A DNA stretch of 19,846 bases from Firmicutes bacterium UBA6811 (GCA_002452295.1 DKEX01000114.1:33141-52986), one strand, 5' to 3'. Positions 1-7,422 are shown, numbered from the stretch's first letter. Numbers and translations: made by a program. The notes: generated by a model from the letters alone, not told the origin.

Positions 1-18
1 GAACTAACGCACCCTCAC

Positions 19-873
19 TTAGATATCGAGGAGGTGCTCGAGGCCGAACACAGCGCGGCCTAGACCCGTGACTTTTCGCACAGCGAGGATGACGCCGGGC
101 ATGAACGACTCCCTCGATATCGAGTCGTGGCGTATCGTGAGCACCTGCCCGGGCCCTCCGAAAAGCACCTCCTGGTGAGCGACGAGGCCCGGGAGCCTCA
201 CGCTGTGAACCCTGATGCCGGCGACGCTCTGACCCCGTGCGACGGGATCCTCACCGCCGGCGGCAGTGGTGGCGGTGGCCGCCGCGGGCGCCGAGGCCGT
301 AGCGGCAGCCTCAGCACGCGCTGGCTCCGCCTGCGACATCCCCTGCGCCGTCTTGATGGCTGTGCCGGACGGTGCGTCGGCTTTCCTGTCGTGGTGAAGC
401 TCGATGATCTCGGCAGCGCTGAAATACCTCGACGCGATCTCGGCGAACTTCATCATGAGCACCGCCCCGATGGCGAAGTTGGGGGCGACCACCGCGCCGA
501 TCCCCTTCTCCCGGCACAGGCGCCCGATCTCCTCGATATCCCTGGCGCCGAGGCCGGTCGTACCCACCACGCACCGCACGCCTTCCCCCAGTGCCGTCCT
601 GACGTTTCCCATGACGGCCGAGGGGTGCGTGAAGTCCACCATGACATCCGGTCGCGCCTCGGCGACGACGGCCGCAAGGTCGCCTTTCACCTCGATGGCC
701 TCGTCCCCGCGCTCGGGATCCACCGGGACCCTCTGCTCCCTCACGTCAACCCCGCCGACCAGGGCCATGTCAGGCTCTCTTGATACCGCAGCGACCACCT
801 GCCTTCCCATTCGCCCTGCCGCGCCCGCGACGATGACCCTTATCCTCGACCCCTGTTCCGTCTTCGCTCCCAT
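19..873 (-). CDS. dapB: 4-hydroxy-tetrahydrodipicolinate reductase DapB
   Basis: DapB reduces 4-hydroxy-tetrahydrodipicolinate with NAD(P)H in the cytosolic diaminopimelate/lysine pathway, the branch that also supplies dipicolinate to spores. The 284-residue protein has the N-terminal nucleotide-binding motif GAAGRMG (residues 17-23), the DFTHPS motif near 80-85 and the family signature EIIELHHDRKADAPSGTA (155-172), which includes the catalytic His and Lys. An alanine/threonine-rich stretch (about 183-208) sits between the signature and the C-terminal part and looks like a lineage-specific low-complexity insert. The ATG at 873 was chosen because GAGGAG lies about 7 bases upstream; the open frame continues to 972, but those residues are Arg/Ala-rich and unlike the family. 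It is the last gene seen on this strand. In related bacteria dpaA/dpaB and asd often follow, outside this window. Confidence 0.96.
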   Translation of the reverse strand: MGAKTEQGSRIRVIVAGAAGRMGRQVVAAVSREPDMALVGGVDVREQRVPVDPERGDEAIEVKGDLAAVVAEARPDVMVDFTHPSAVMGNVRTALGEGVRCVVGTTGLGARDIEEIGRLCREKGIGAVVAPNFAIGAVLMMKFAEIASRYFSAAEIIELHHDRKADAPSGTAIKTAQGMSQAEPARAEAAATASAPAAATATTAAGGEDPVARGQSVAGIRVHSVRLPGLVAHQEVLFGGPGQVLTIRHDSISRESFMPGVILAVRKVTGLGRAVFGLEHLLDI

Positions 874-1004
874 GTCTCGCTCCTCCTCACTCCTGATTTG
901 GGCCGGCCGGGCCCGACGCAAACGAAGAGCCGCCCGGCGCCCAGCCATGCACGACGGGGCCCGCGACGGCATCTCTGCGGCAAAATCCGAGGCTATCCGC
1001 GCTC

Positions 1005-1799
1005 TTAGTGGATCTCGATGTCCGAGGCCCCAAACTTCGCGAGCACATTCCTCGCATCATTGACCGTGTTGTCGTCGGCCTTGACCACCGCGAGGATCTT
1101 TCCTTCCTTCACCTTGTTCTCGTAGTACTTTCCCCGCTCTTCGGGGATGCCGAGGTCAACCAGGCCTCCGACGATCCCGCCGGTCACTGCGCCTGTAAGA
1201 CCGGCGGCTATGGGCCCGGCGGCCACTATCGGGCCGATCCCGGGGATCGCAAGCGCCCCGAGCCCCGCAAGAAGGCCGGTCGCGCCGCCGATGGCGCCGC
1301 CGGTCAAGGTCCCCCCGGTCAGGTCATTTCCACCGCGGGCCATGGTGAGCCCGCCCTCGCCCCGGTCGCCACCCTTCACACGGTCCTCCTTGGCCACAAT
1401 CGATACCCTGTCGTCGCTGAAGCCCTTTCTCTTGAGTTCCTCGATCGCCCTTTCGGCCTGGTCGCGCGAGTCAAACGTGCCTACTACGCTCGCCACCTGT
1501 AAAGCCTCCTCCTCTGGATTGGATTTCGGCTTTAGTTTGACATAATGGCGAGAGTCGTATTCACCGCAGCCCGCAACCGGCGCCTTCTGCCTGTCCCCCT
1601 CGCAGGGCTCGGCGTCCTCGATCTTCTCCTTTATGCGAAGGTACTGGGCTACCAGCCTGTCGAGGCTCTCGCTGATCCGGTATGTATGAGCCCCATCAAG
1701 CCTCCCGTCGTCCCCGGCTATGGCCGCGTGGAGCTCCGCGCGCAGCTCCTCGATGGCACCCCGGAGCGACTCGAGCCTCTCTCCTATCTCCTCGCCCAT
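1005..1799 (-). CDS. Spo0E-like domain fused to YflT-like stress protein
   Basis: One uninterrupted frame of 264 residues carries two unrelated modules. Residues 1-62 resemble the small Spo0E aspartyl-phosphate phosphatases, which dephosphorylate Spo0A~P: a helical hairpin whose second helix carries SESLDRLVAQY, the Spo0E-type S-x-x-L-D-x-L-[IV]-x-x-Y pattern. Residues about 63-101 are a polar linker. Residues 102-264 begin VASVVGTFDSRDQAERAIEE, typical of YflT/general-stress-17M-like domains. They continue into a Gly/Ala-rich membrane-active glycine-zipper region (about 160-215) and end in a charged tail. The ATG at 1799 has GGAGGG 6 bases upstream. A second very good ribosome site sits inside the frame (see 1494-1513), so the YflT part may also be made alone. 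The 5' end overlaps the M16 peptidase gene by 104 bases. The Spo0E call rests on a short motif and is less certain than the YflT call. Confidence 0.75.
   Translation of the reverse strand: MGEEIGERLESLRGAIEELRAELHAAIAGDDGRLDGAHTYRISESLDRLVAQYLRIKEKIEDAEPCEGDRQKAPVAGCGEYDSRHYVKLKPKSNPEEEALQVASVVGTFDSRDQAERAIEELKRKGFSDDRVSIVAKEDRVKGGDRGEGGLTMARGGNDLTGGTLTGGAIGGATGLLAGLGALAIPGIGPIVAAGPIAAGLTGAVTGGIVGGLVDLGIPEERGKYYENKVKEGKILAVVKADDNTVNDARNVLAKFGASDIEIH
1494..1513 (-). promoter_or_regulatory. Internal ribosome site and GTG start for the YflT domain
   Basis: On the minus strand AGGAGGAGG (1505-1513) is followed by an 8-base spacer and an in-frame GTG (1494-1496) that encodes Val102 of the long frame. 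This is as good a Shine-Dalgarno match as any in the window, and it falls exactly at the start of the YflT-like domain. Initiation here would give a free protein of 163 residues. The same bases also encode the Glu-rich linker of the fusion, so the match could be coincidental. Confidence 0.6.
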
Positions 1800-3054
1800 G
1801 GTGTTCCCTCCGAACGAACGACGATTTCACTCTGCGCGGGCCGACGGCAGCAGCAACAGGGGCCGCCCCGCCCAGCAGCTCGGCTGCAACCTGCTGCACG
1901 TCATCTCCGGTCACGCCATCGATCTTCCTGAAAACCTCATCCGGCGTCTCCAGCGGCTCGTGGAAGAGCTCGAGGCGCCCGAGCCTGCTCATTCGGCTGT
2001 TGGTCGTCTCGAGGTTCAGCACGAGGCTGCTCTTGAGCTGCTCTTTGCCCCGCTCCAGCTCCTCGCGGCTGATCCCGTGGAACGCCACCTCGGAAAGCTC
2101 CTCGCGGATGAGGCCCTCAACCTCCTCGACGTTGGCAGGGCTTGTGGCTGCGTACACGACCAGCGCCCCCACGTCATCAAACGACGCCGCATAGGAATAC
2201 GTCGAATACACGAGACCGCGGTCTTCCCGAAGCTTCTGAAAGAGCCTGGAGCTCATGCCTCCCCCGATTGTGGTATCCAGCACGTATAGCGCGAACCGGA
2301 GCGGGTGCGTTCTGTTGTACCCGTCCACCCCGACACAGAGGTGGGCCTGCTCGATGTTCTTCGGTCTGAACGCGCGCACTGCGGGCGTCCACGAGGGCCG
2401 CGCTTGCGTGGCCCGGGCGAACGCCGGAAGCGCGAGGTGCTTCTTTACCGCCTCTACGATCCTCTCGTGGCTCGCGTGGCCGGCCGCCGCCACCACCACG
2501 TTGTCGCACGTGTAGTGGCTCTCCATGTACCTGACGATCACGTCTCTCGTGAGATTCCTGAGGGTTTCCTGCGTTCCCAGCACGGGCAGGCCCACTGACT
2601 GCCCTCCCCAGGCCGCGCGCGCGAACTCGTCGTGGACCACCTCTTCCGGGGAGTCCTCGTACGTCCCTATCTCCTCGGCCACCACGCCTCGCTCTTTTCC
2701 CACGTCATCCGCGGTGATGAGCGGGTGGCACACAAGGTCGCACAGGATGTCCATGGCGAGATCCACGTGCTCGTCCAGCACCTTCGCATAGAAGCAGGTG
2801 TGGTCCTTGCCGGTGAACGCGTTGAGCTGGCCACCGACGCCGTCCATCTCCTCGGCGATCTGCCTCGCCGTTCGCCGTGTCGTGCCCTTGAAGACCAGGT
2901 GCTCGATGAAATGGGACACGCCGTTCTCCTCCGGCGCCTCCCACCTCGACCCCGCATTTACCCAGATCCCGATGGAGCACGATCTTACATGAGGGATCTC
3001 CTCGGTAACGACCCTCACACCCGCGGGAAGAACCGTTCGCCTGTAAGAGGCCAT
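1696..3054 (-). CDS. M16 family zinc peptidase (MlpA/YmxG type)
   Basis: A cytosolic processing-peptidase-like metalloprotease of 452 residues. The inverted zinc motif HFIEH is at residues 48-52, and the third ligand is probably the Glu of VVAEEIG (E128, 76 residues after the second His), the usual M16 spacing. The later RGLVYSTYSY segment matches the substrate-binding region of the second M16 domain. In Bacillota this gene usually lies between a polysaccharide deacetylase and the dpa/asd/dap genes, as it roughly does here. The ATG at 3054 was chosen because ASYRRTVLPAGVRVVTEE is a typical M16 N-terminus; its ribosome site is weak, and the frame stays open to 3144. The family usually ends soon after the GGAAPVAAAVGP segment. 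Here an Arg/Gly-rich tail continues and its last 34 codons overlap the next gene. Confidence 0.94.
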   Translation of the reverse strand: MASYRRTVLPAGVRVVTEEIPHVRSCSIGIWVNAGSRWEAPEENGVSHFIEHLVFKGTTRRTARQIAEEMDGVGGQLNAFTGKDHTCFYAKVLDEHVDLAMDILCDLVCHPLITADDVGKERGVVAEEIGTYEDSPEEVVHDEFARAAWGGQSVGLPVLGTQETLRNLTRDVIVRYMESHYTCDNVVVAAAGHASHERIVEAVKKHLALPAFARATQARPSWTPAVRAFRPKNIEQAHLCVGVDGYNRTHPLRFALYVLDTTIGGGMSSRLFQKLREDRGLVYSTYSYAASFDDVGALVVYAATSPANVEEVEGLIREELSEVAFHGISREELERGKEQLKSSLVLNLETTNSRMSRLGRLELFHEPLETPDEVFRKIDGVTGDDVQQVAAELLGGAAPVAAAVGPRRVKSSFVRREHHGRGDRREARVAPGCHRGAARGAPRGHSRGRREA

Positions 3055-3330
3055 GCCGCGCAACTCTGACAGATCTCTCCACCCCTCGTCACAAACCGAC
3101 AGACACTGATAGATTCGCCCACCTCTATATGATTCCTCTTTCATCGCTGGGGAATCTCACCGAGATCTTTCGCCCGGCCGGGCAGCACTCACCCCGTGCC
3201 AGGTTATGCAGGAACAGGGTGTCCTAGAGGAAGTTACATAGAGGATCGCGAGCCGGACAATAGAAGTGGACAGTACACGGTGTGCGTCCGCGCGCGGCTG
3301 GACGCTTCCTGCAAGGAGGAGAAGCCCGAC
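3055..3330. other. Divergent intergenic region between M16 peptidase and GH18 genes
   Basis: These 276 bases separate two outward-facing genes and must hold both promoters, but no convincing -35/-10 pair was found on either strand. A perfect 12-base palindrome (GCCCGGCCGGGC, 3172-3183) lies near the middle and could be an operator or simply GC-rich chance. The M16 frame stays open up to 3144 and the GH18 frame back to 3196, but neither extension looks like its protein family. Confidence 0.5.
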
Positions 3331-4824
3331 TTGGACCCAAGAATCGCAGCAGCCGTCCTGACCCTCCTTCTCTACATCTTCTCAGCACAAAACCAGAGCC
3401 CCTCCCGAGGTCCCGTCCAGCCGCCCGCGGACGCACATGGGGCGACCATCCCCAGCGGAGCGCAGGCCAAGCAGCCTGCGCGCCCTCCAGATGCGGCGTC
3501 CTCCGGTCGCGTCTCGCCCGCATTGCCCGGGGATAGCACCGTCTCGCACCAGCAGGCAGCAGCCGCACTGGGCAAGGCCCGGCCGGTGCCGGACATTGAT
3601 CCTGGCACCACCACACGCGTCACGGAGCGTGCGAGGCTTCGCAAGGGGCCCGGCACTTCGTATGCAACGATGGCGAAGGTGAGCCCTTCCACGGGGTTAA
3701 CCGTCCTTGCCCGTCACGACGACTGGTACCAGGTCCGCCTCGAGGACGAGCGGGTCGGGTGGATCGCAGGCTTTCTCATCCGCGACCCGGCCGGCGCATC
3801 CGGGCGCTCCCAGGTCCCTGCGCCTGCGCCGACCGACCCTGGCGGCCCGAGCCAGGGGCTACCAGGCGCCCGCCGGGTCCTCGGGTACTATACGGAGGAT
3901 TACCCGCGCGACCCGACCTCGTACGGCTCGCTCCTCCGGGGCAAGGGCGTCCTCGATTCCATCGCGGCCTTCCTCCACCCCGTGGACGCCAGCGGCCGGG
4001 TATCGGGAGATGCCAGCGAGCGGGCGGTGGCCGCCGCGCGTTCCGGCGGAATGCGGGCTCTTGCGCTCGTGCACAACCTGACGGCCTCGGGGTTCGACGC
4101 AAGCCGCGCCCACGCCCTCCTCCAGAACACCAACTCGCGGGCGAGGGCTATATCCGACATCCTGGACATCCTGGAGCGAGGCAAGTACCACGGCGTCAAC
4201 ATCGACCTCGAGAACGTCTACCCGTCGGACCGCGAAAACCTCACGGCGTTCATGCAGGAACTCGCGGCCAGGCTGAGGCCCCGCGGGTATCTCGTGACCA
4301 TATCCGTCCCCGCCAAGACCGCGGACCACTCGGGAGCCGACTGGGTGGGAGCGTTCGATTACTATGCGCTCGGCAGAGTGTGTGACCAGGTGATGCTCAT
4401 GACATACGACGAGCACGCCTGGTCGAGCGGCCCCGGCCCGGTCGCGTCGTACAACTGGGTGGAAAAGGTGGTGAGGTACGCCATCACCCAGATGCCCCGG
4501 AGCAAGATCCTCATGGGCATCCCGGCCTACGGGTACGACTGGGACCTCGCATCCGGCCGCGTCACGGCACTCTCATACACCCGGGTCATGAACCGTGCCA
4601 GGAGCCTCGGCATCGACCCGTCGTGGGATGCGACGGCGAAGTCGCCTTACTTCAAGTATACAGACGGGCGCGGCGCGCGGCACGAGGTGTGGTTCGAGTC
4701 GTCCCACAGCATCAGCCCAAAGCTGGACCTGGTCACCAGGTACGACCTGGGCGGCGTGGCCATCTGGAAGCTCGGGTACGAGGACGATGCCTACTGGGAG
4801 GTCATCCGCAGGAAGCTGCGGTAG
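3331..4824 (+). CDS. SH3b-GH18 glycosidase, YaaH/SleL-like, exported
   Basis: Predicted exported or membrane-anchored peptidoglycan N-acetylglucosaminidase of 497 residues. The TTG at 3331 was chosen because GGAGGAG lies 9 bases upstream and because it places a hydrophobic signal or anchor (IAAAVLTLLLYIFSA) at residues 5-19. A Pro/Ala-rich linker (20-90) leads to a bacterial SH3 domain (about 95-151, with VTERARLRKGPGTSY and GWIAGFLIRD), which binds cell wall. The GH18 barrel runs from RRVLGYYTEDY (about 180) to the end. Its active-site strand reads GVNIDLENV with catalytic Glu294, the variant seen in YaaH/SleL/YdhD spore-associated enzymes rather than the chitinase DGIDIDFE form. MLMTYDEH is also typical. 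It is the only plus-strand gene in the window. A role in cortex or spore-coat peptidoglycan is inferred from family and neighbours. Confidence 0.93.
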   Translation: MDPRIAAAVLTLLLYIFSAQNQSPSRGPVQPPADAHGATIPSGAQAKQPARPPDAASSGRVSPALPGDSTVSHQQAAAALGKARPVPDIDPGTTTRVTERARLRKGPGTSYATMAKVSPSTGLTVLARHDDWYQVRLEDERVGWIAGFLIRDPAGASGRSQVPAPAPTDPGGPSQGLPGARRVLGYYTEDYPRDPTSYGSLLRGKGVLDSIAAFLHPVDASGRVSGDASERAVAAARSGGMRALALVHNLTASGFDASRAHALLQNTNSRARAISDILDILERGKYHGVNIDLENVYPSDRENLTAFMQELAARLRPRGYLVTISVPAKTADHSGADWVGAFDYYALGRVCDQVMLMTYDEHAWSSGPGPVASYNWVEKVVRYAITQMPRSKILMGIPAYGYDWDLASGRVTALSYTRVMNRARSLGIDPSWDATAKSPYFKYTDGRGARHEVWFESSHSISPKLDLVTRYDLGGVAIWKLGYEDDAYWEVIRRKLR

Positions 4825-4886
4825 AAACGGGGGCGGGGCCTTCGCAGACGACAACCAACAGATACGACAGGAAACGCCGGTGGCTG

Positions 4887-4936
4887 CCGGCCTCTGGCTG
4901 GCCGGGGCAGGACCACCTGCGTCCTGTCGTGACAGG
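4887..4936. terminator. Two hairpins between convergent genes (possible terminator)
   Basis: The 151-base gap between the convergent GH18 and NodB genes holds a perfect 6-bp stem CCGGCC/GGCCGG with a 7-base loop (4887-4905) and a second perfect 6-bp stem CCTGTC/GACAGG with a 2-base loop (4923-4936). Neither is followed by a T-run on either strand, so intrinsic termination is uncertain. The position suits bidirectional termination. Confidence 0.35.
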
Positions 4937-4975
4937 CTCACCCGTCGTGTCGGCGTCGTATCGGACCAGGCGCCC

Positions 4976-5995
4976 TCACTGCCCGCCGAGAAGCTCGGAT
5001 ACGGTGGAGAACTGGTACCCGTTCTTCCTGGCCGCCTCGACGATGGCCGGAAGGGCCTTGTTGGTAACCACCGTGGGGTGCATGAGGACGATCGCCCCCG
5101 GCGTCATCTTGCGGGTCACCCGGTCTATCACTTTCTGCGGCTCACTCGTCTTCCAGTCTATCGTGTCTATGGTCCACATGATGGTAGTGTAGCCAAGGGA
5201 CGCGGCGGCCGACGTGATCGTCTGGTTGCACTCGCCGTATGGCGGGGCGAAGAGCTTGCTGGGCCTCGCCCCAAGCCTTCCGAGAAGGTCCTCGTTCTGC
5301 AGGATCAGGTCGCGGATGTCGGCCTCGCCCATCTTCGCCACGTGGACGTGGCGGAACCCGTGATTTGCGATGTCGTGCCCCTCGCCGGCAAGGAGCTTCA
5401 CCAGCTCCGGCTGTTTCTCGGCCCACTCGCCGTCCAGGAAGAAGGTGACCTTCACGTTATGCGCGCGGAGGGTCTCGAGCATGGCCGGAAGGTGCTCATC
5501 CCCCCACGCCACGTTCACCGCCAGCGCCATCACCTTGCGGTCGGTCTCCACCCGGTACACGGGGTTGAAGAGCCTGCGCGTTATCGTCGGCACTATCGTC
5601 ACCCTCGCGAGCTCCACCGCCTCGCCCGGTTTCGCCTGCATGACCCTGGCCATGGTGAGGTCCACGTCGACATCTGCCCCCGGCTCCTCGGCGATGACCT
5701 CACCGGTCTCCTTGAAGAACATGGCGTCCCTGGGAGCGACCCGCTCCCTCTCGGCCATGGCCTCGACGACGCGGCGGACCTCAGCGGCCAGCAGGCCGGC
5801 CACCTGTCTGCCTTCCAGGGTCACGCCGGGCCTGACCCCGTGGAACACGCGTCTCACCTCGTCCAGGGACGACACGAAGACCGCGGTGAACACCATGACA
5901 AGAAGGGCGAACGCCGCGAGCAAAAGCCCCTCCCTGCTTATGACGATGGCCGTCAGGCGGGCCTCGCGCTTCGGCACCAACCTGTCCTTACGCAT
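4976..5995 (-). CDS. Polysaccharide deacetylase-like (NodB) membrane protein with N-terminal wall-binding-like domain
   Basis: A 339-residue protein with one N-terminal membrane anchor (about 23-43). A region at about 55-140 begins VRPGVTLEGRQVAG and resembles the YoaR/VanW-type putative peptidoglycan-binding domain. A C-terminal NodB homology domain starts near 155. In the NodB part the TFDDG motif is replaced by NVAWGDE (161-167). The metal-binding NHxxxH survives as NHGFRH (211-216), and RPPYG is changed to FAPPYG (249-254). DTIDW (277-281) and the motif with the last His, LMHPT (304-308), are kept. Asn at the usual catalytic Asp and Ala at the usual Arg make classical CE4 activity doubtful. 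The ATG at 5995 overlaps the stop of the upstream NodB gene by 8 bases and has AGAGGAGGT upstream, implying translational coupling. A GTG one codon earlier is an equally possible start. Confidence 0.92.
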   Translation of the reverse strand: MRKDRLVPKREARLTAIVISREGLLLAAFALLVMVFTAVFVSSLDEVRRVFHGVRPGVTLEGRQVAGLLAAEVRRVVEAMAERERVAPRDAMFFKETGEVIAEEPGADVDVDLTMARVMQAKPGEAVELARVTIVPTITRRLFNPVYRVETDRKVMALAVNVAWGDEHLPAMLETLRAHNVKVTFFLDGEWAEKQPELVKLLAGEGHDIANHGFRHVHVAKMGEADIRDLILQNEDLLGRLGARPSKLFAPPYGECNQTITSAAASLGYTTIMWTIDTIDWKTSEPQKVIDRVTRKMTPGAIVLMHPTVVTNKALPAIVEAARKNGYQFSTVSELLGGQ

Positions 5996-6809
5996 CACTC
6001 GGAGACCTCCTCTCACGCCGCCCACCCTCCCCCGGTGGCTCTATCGGGCGCTGCTCCCCCGTGTGAGGGTGTATGTAATACCTCCCCTCGAGAAGGAGGG
6101 CAGATAGCGGGACGATGGCATAGCCCTGCTTCTTGAGCTCGGGTATGATGAGGGGCAATGCCTCCACCGTGTGAGCGCCGGTTACGTGAAACCTGATTAT
6201 GGCTCCCTTGTGGGCCTTCCCGAGGACCCTGGCCTTCACGTCGGCCGCGGGAGCGCCGCGCCAGTCCAGCGAGTCTATGCTCCACACGACCGTCTCGTAG
6301 CCAAGATCCCTGGCGGCCTCGATGACCTTGTTGCTATACTCGCCGTATGGAGGACGGAACACCTTCGGCGCCCGCCCGCTTACCTCTTCGATGACCTTGT
6401 GGGCCGTCTCCAGCTCGCGCTTGAGCTCCGACGCAAGGAGGGAATTGGGGCGAGGCACGGAGTATGTGTAATTCCCCAGATCGTGACCGTCGGACGCGAT
6501 CTGCCGGGCCGCTAGGGGATGGTCGGCGACCCATTTTCCCGACAGGAAGAAGGTCGCCGTGACCTCGTGTTCCTTCAGCACCCGGAGGATCTCGGCGGTC
6601 CGGTCCCTGCCGAACCCGCCTTCGAACGTGAAGGCGACCCTGTTCTCGGTGGTCGCGACGAAGTACACCGGCACAAGCCTGCCCGAGACCGTGGTGATTA
6701 CCGCTTTCGCCGCGCCGAGGAGGGCGATCTCCGCTGCGTGCACCAGGGCGAGTATCACAATGGCCACAAGGACGAGGCGGTGCCAGTTTCGCCCCATGAT
6801 AACGAGCAT
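5988..6809 (-). CDS. NodB-fold polysaccharide deacetylase homologue lacking the metal site
   Basis: A 273-residue protein with an N-terminal membrane helix (about 11-33) and a NodB homology domain (about 55-235). The fold is clear: VTATFFLSGKW, FRPPYGEYS (151-159), WSIDSLDW (176-183) and IIRFHVTG (204-211) all match the deacetylase family. However, TFDDG reads TFEGG (61-65) and the NHTYSH metal motif reads NYTYSV (113-118). The metal-binding Asp and both His are therefore replaced, and the catalytic Asp is Glu. It is most likely a pseudoenzyme, or it works by another chemistry. The Pro/Arg-rich tail (about 245-273) is unusual. The first ATG (6809) is used, with a G-rich site (AGGGGGG) upstream. 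The gene ends inside the start of the next NodB gene, so the two are probably made together. By context it may act in spore cortex or envelope assembly. Confidence 0.92.
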   Translation of the reverse strand: MLVIMGRNWHRLVLVAIVILALVHAAEIALLGAAKAVITTVSGRLVPVYFVATTENRVAFTFEGGFGRDRTAEILRVLKEHEVTATFFLSGKWVADHPLAARQIASDGHDLGNYTYSVPRPNSLLASELKRELETAHKVIEEVSGRAPKVFRPPYGEYSNKVIEAARDLGYETVVWSIDSLDWRGAPAADVKARVLGKAHKGAIIRFHVTGAHTVEALPLIIPELKKQGYAIVPLSALLLEGRYYIHPHTGEQRPIEPPGEGGRRERRSPSDA

Positions 6810-6902
6810 AGGCCGCCCCCCTACAGGACCGCGTCTCGGTTATATGTATGCAGGCCCGTCACCTGACATTCCCCGGGCGGATAAACGGCAACATACAGCA
6901 GC

Positions 6903-6923
6903 GGGGGCGGCCTTGCCGCCCCC
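6903..6923 (-). terminator. Strong hairpin downstream of the SleB-like gene
   Basis: A perfect 9-bp stem GGGGGCGGC/GCCGCCCCC with a 3-base loop lies 43 bases after the SleB-like stop codon and before the NodB pair. The sequence after it on the minus strand is only modestly T-rich (TGTATGTTG), so it may be an attenuator, a partial terminator or an RNA-stabilising hairpin. Confidence 0.5.
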
Positions 6924-6966
6924 GAGTGTGTGGTCCTCGATTGAGCCCGTGCCGGCAGATGCAGGC

Positions 6967-7422
6967 CTACCTTGCGAAGTAGTGGCTTCCGATGACGATG
7001 GTAACGGGGCGGGAGTAGACCCAGAGGGACGTGACTCGCGCGGGGTTGTAGAAGTAGAGGGCACCATACGTGGGGTCCCAACCCGACAGGGCGTCCTGTG
7101 CCGCCCGGTAGCACCCGCTGTCCGGCGGCAGATTGATCTGCCCATCGGCCACCGACGTGAAGGCCCACGGCTCGTAGACCACGCCGGCTATCGTTGAAGG
7201 GAACTTCGGGCTCCTCACCCTGTTCATGACGACCGCACCCACGGCGACCTTGCCCAGGTACGGCTCGCCCCTCGCTTCACCTGCTATGAGATGCGCGAGC
7301 AACTGGTAATCGGATGACGCTGCGCTTGCGACATCGCCCGACGGCACAGGTAGATGCACGGACGACACGAGGAGCATGGCCAGAAGGCCAAGCACCAGCG
7401 ATCTGGTCCTGCCACATCTCAT
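6967..7422 (-). CDS. SleB/CwlJ-type cell wall hydrolase (catalytic domain only)
   Basis: Predicted secreted lytic transglycosylase of the SleB/Hydrolase_2 family, which cleaves cortex peptidoglycan. Of 151 residues, about 1-35 form a signal peptide (Arg-rich start, LVLGLLAMLLVSS core, ASA-A cleavage-like site). The rest is a nearly complete SleB catalytic domain: LIAGEARGEPYLGKVAVGAV with catalytic Glu49, then INLPPDSGCYRAAQDALSGW and ALYFYNPA. It lacks the N-terminal peptidoglycan-binding repeats of Bacillus SleB, so it resembles the short stand-alone hydrolases common in clostridia. The ATG at 7422 has a perfect TAAGGAGGT about 6 bases upstream. It has its own sigma-A-like promoter and a structured leader, which suggests it is not limited to spores. 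Both germination and vegetative wall turnover are possible roles. Confidence 0.94.
   Translation of the reverse strand: MRCGRTRSLVLGLLAMLLVSSVHLPVPSGDVASAASSDYQLLAHLIAGEARGEPYLGKVAVGAVVMNRVRSPKFPSTIAGVVYEPWAFTSVADGQINLPPDSGCYRAAQDALSGWDPTYGALYFYNPARVTSLWVYSRPVTIVIGSHYFAR

Noticed and set aside
874..972. N-terminal extension of DapB to 972
   Set aside because: The extra 33 residues are Arg/Ala-rich and unlike the family, and the GAGGAG site clearly marks the ATG at 873.
4595..6136. Plus-strand open frame of 513 codons
   Set aside because: It overlaps the 3' part of the GH18 gene in another frame and is antisense to both NodB genes, with no family resemblance.
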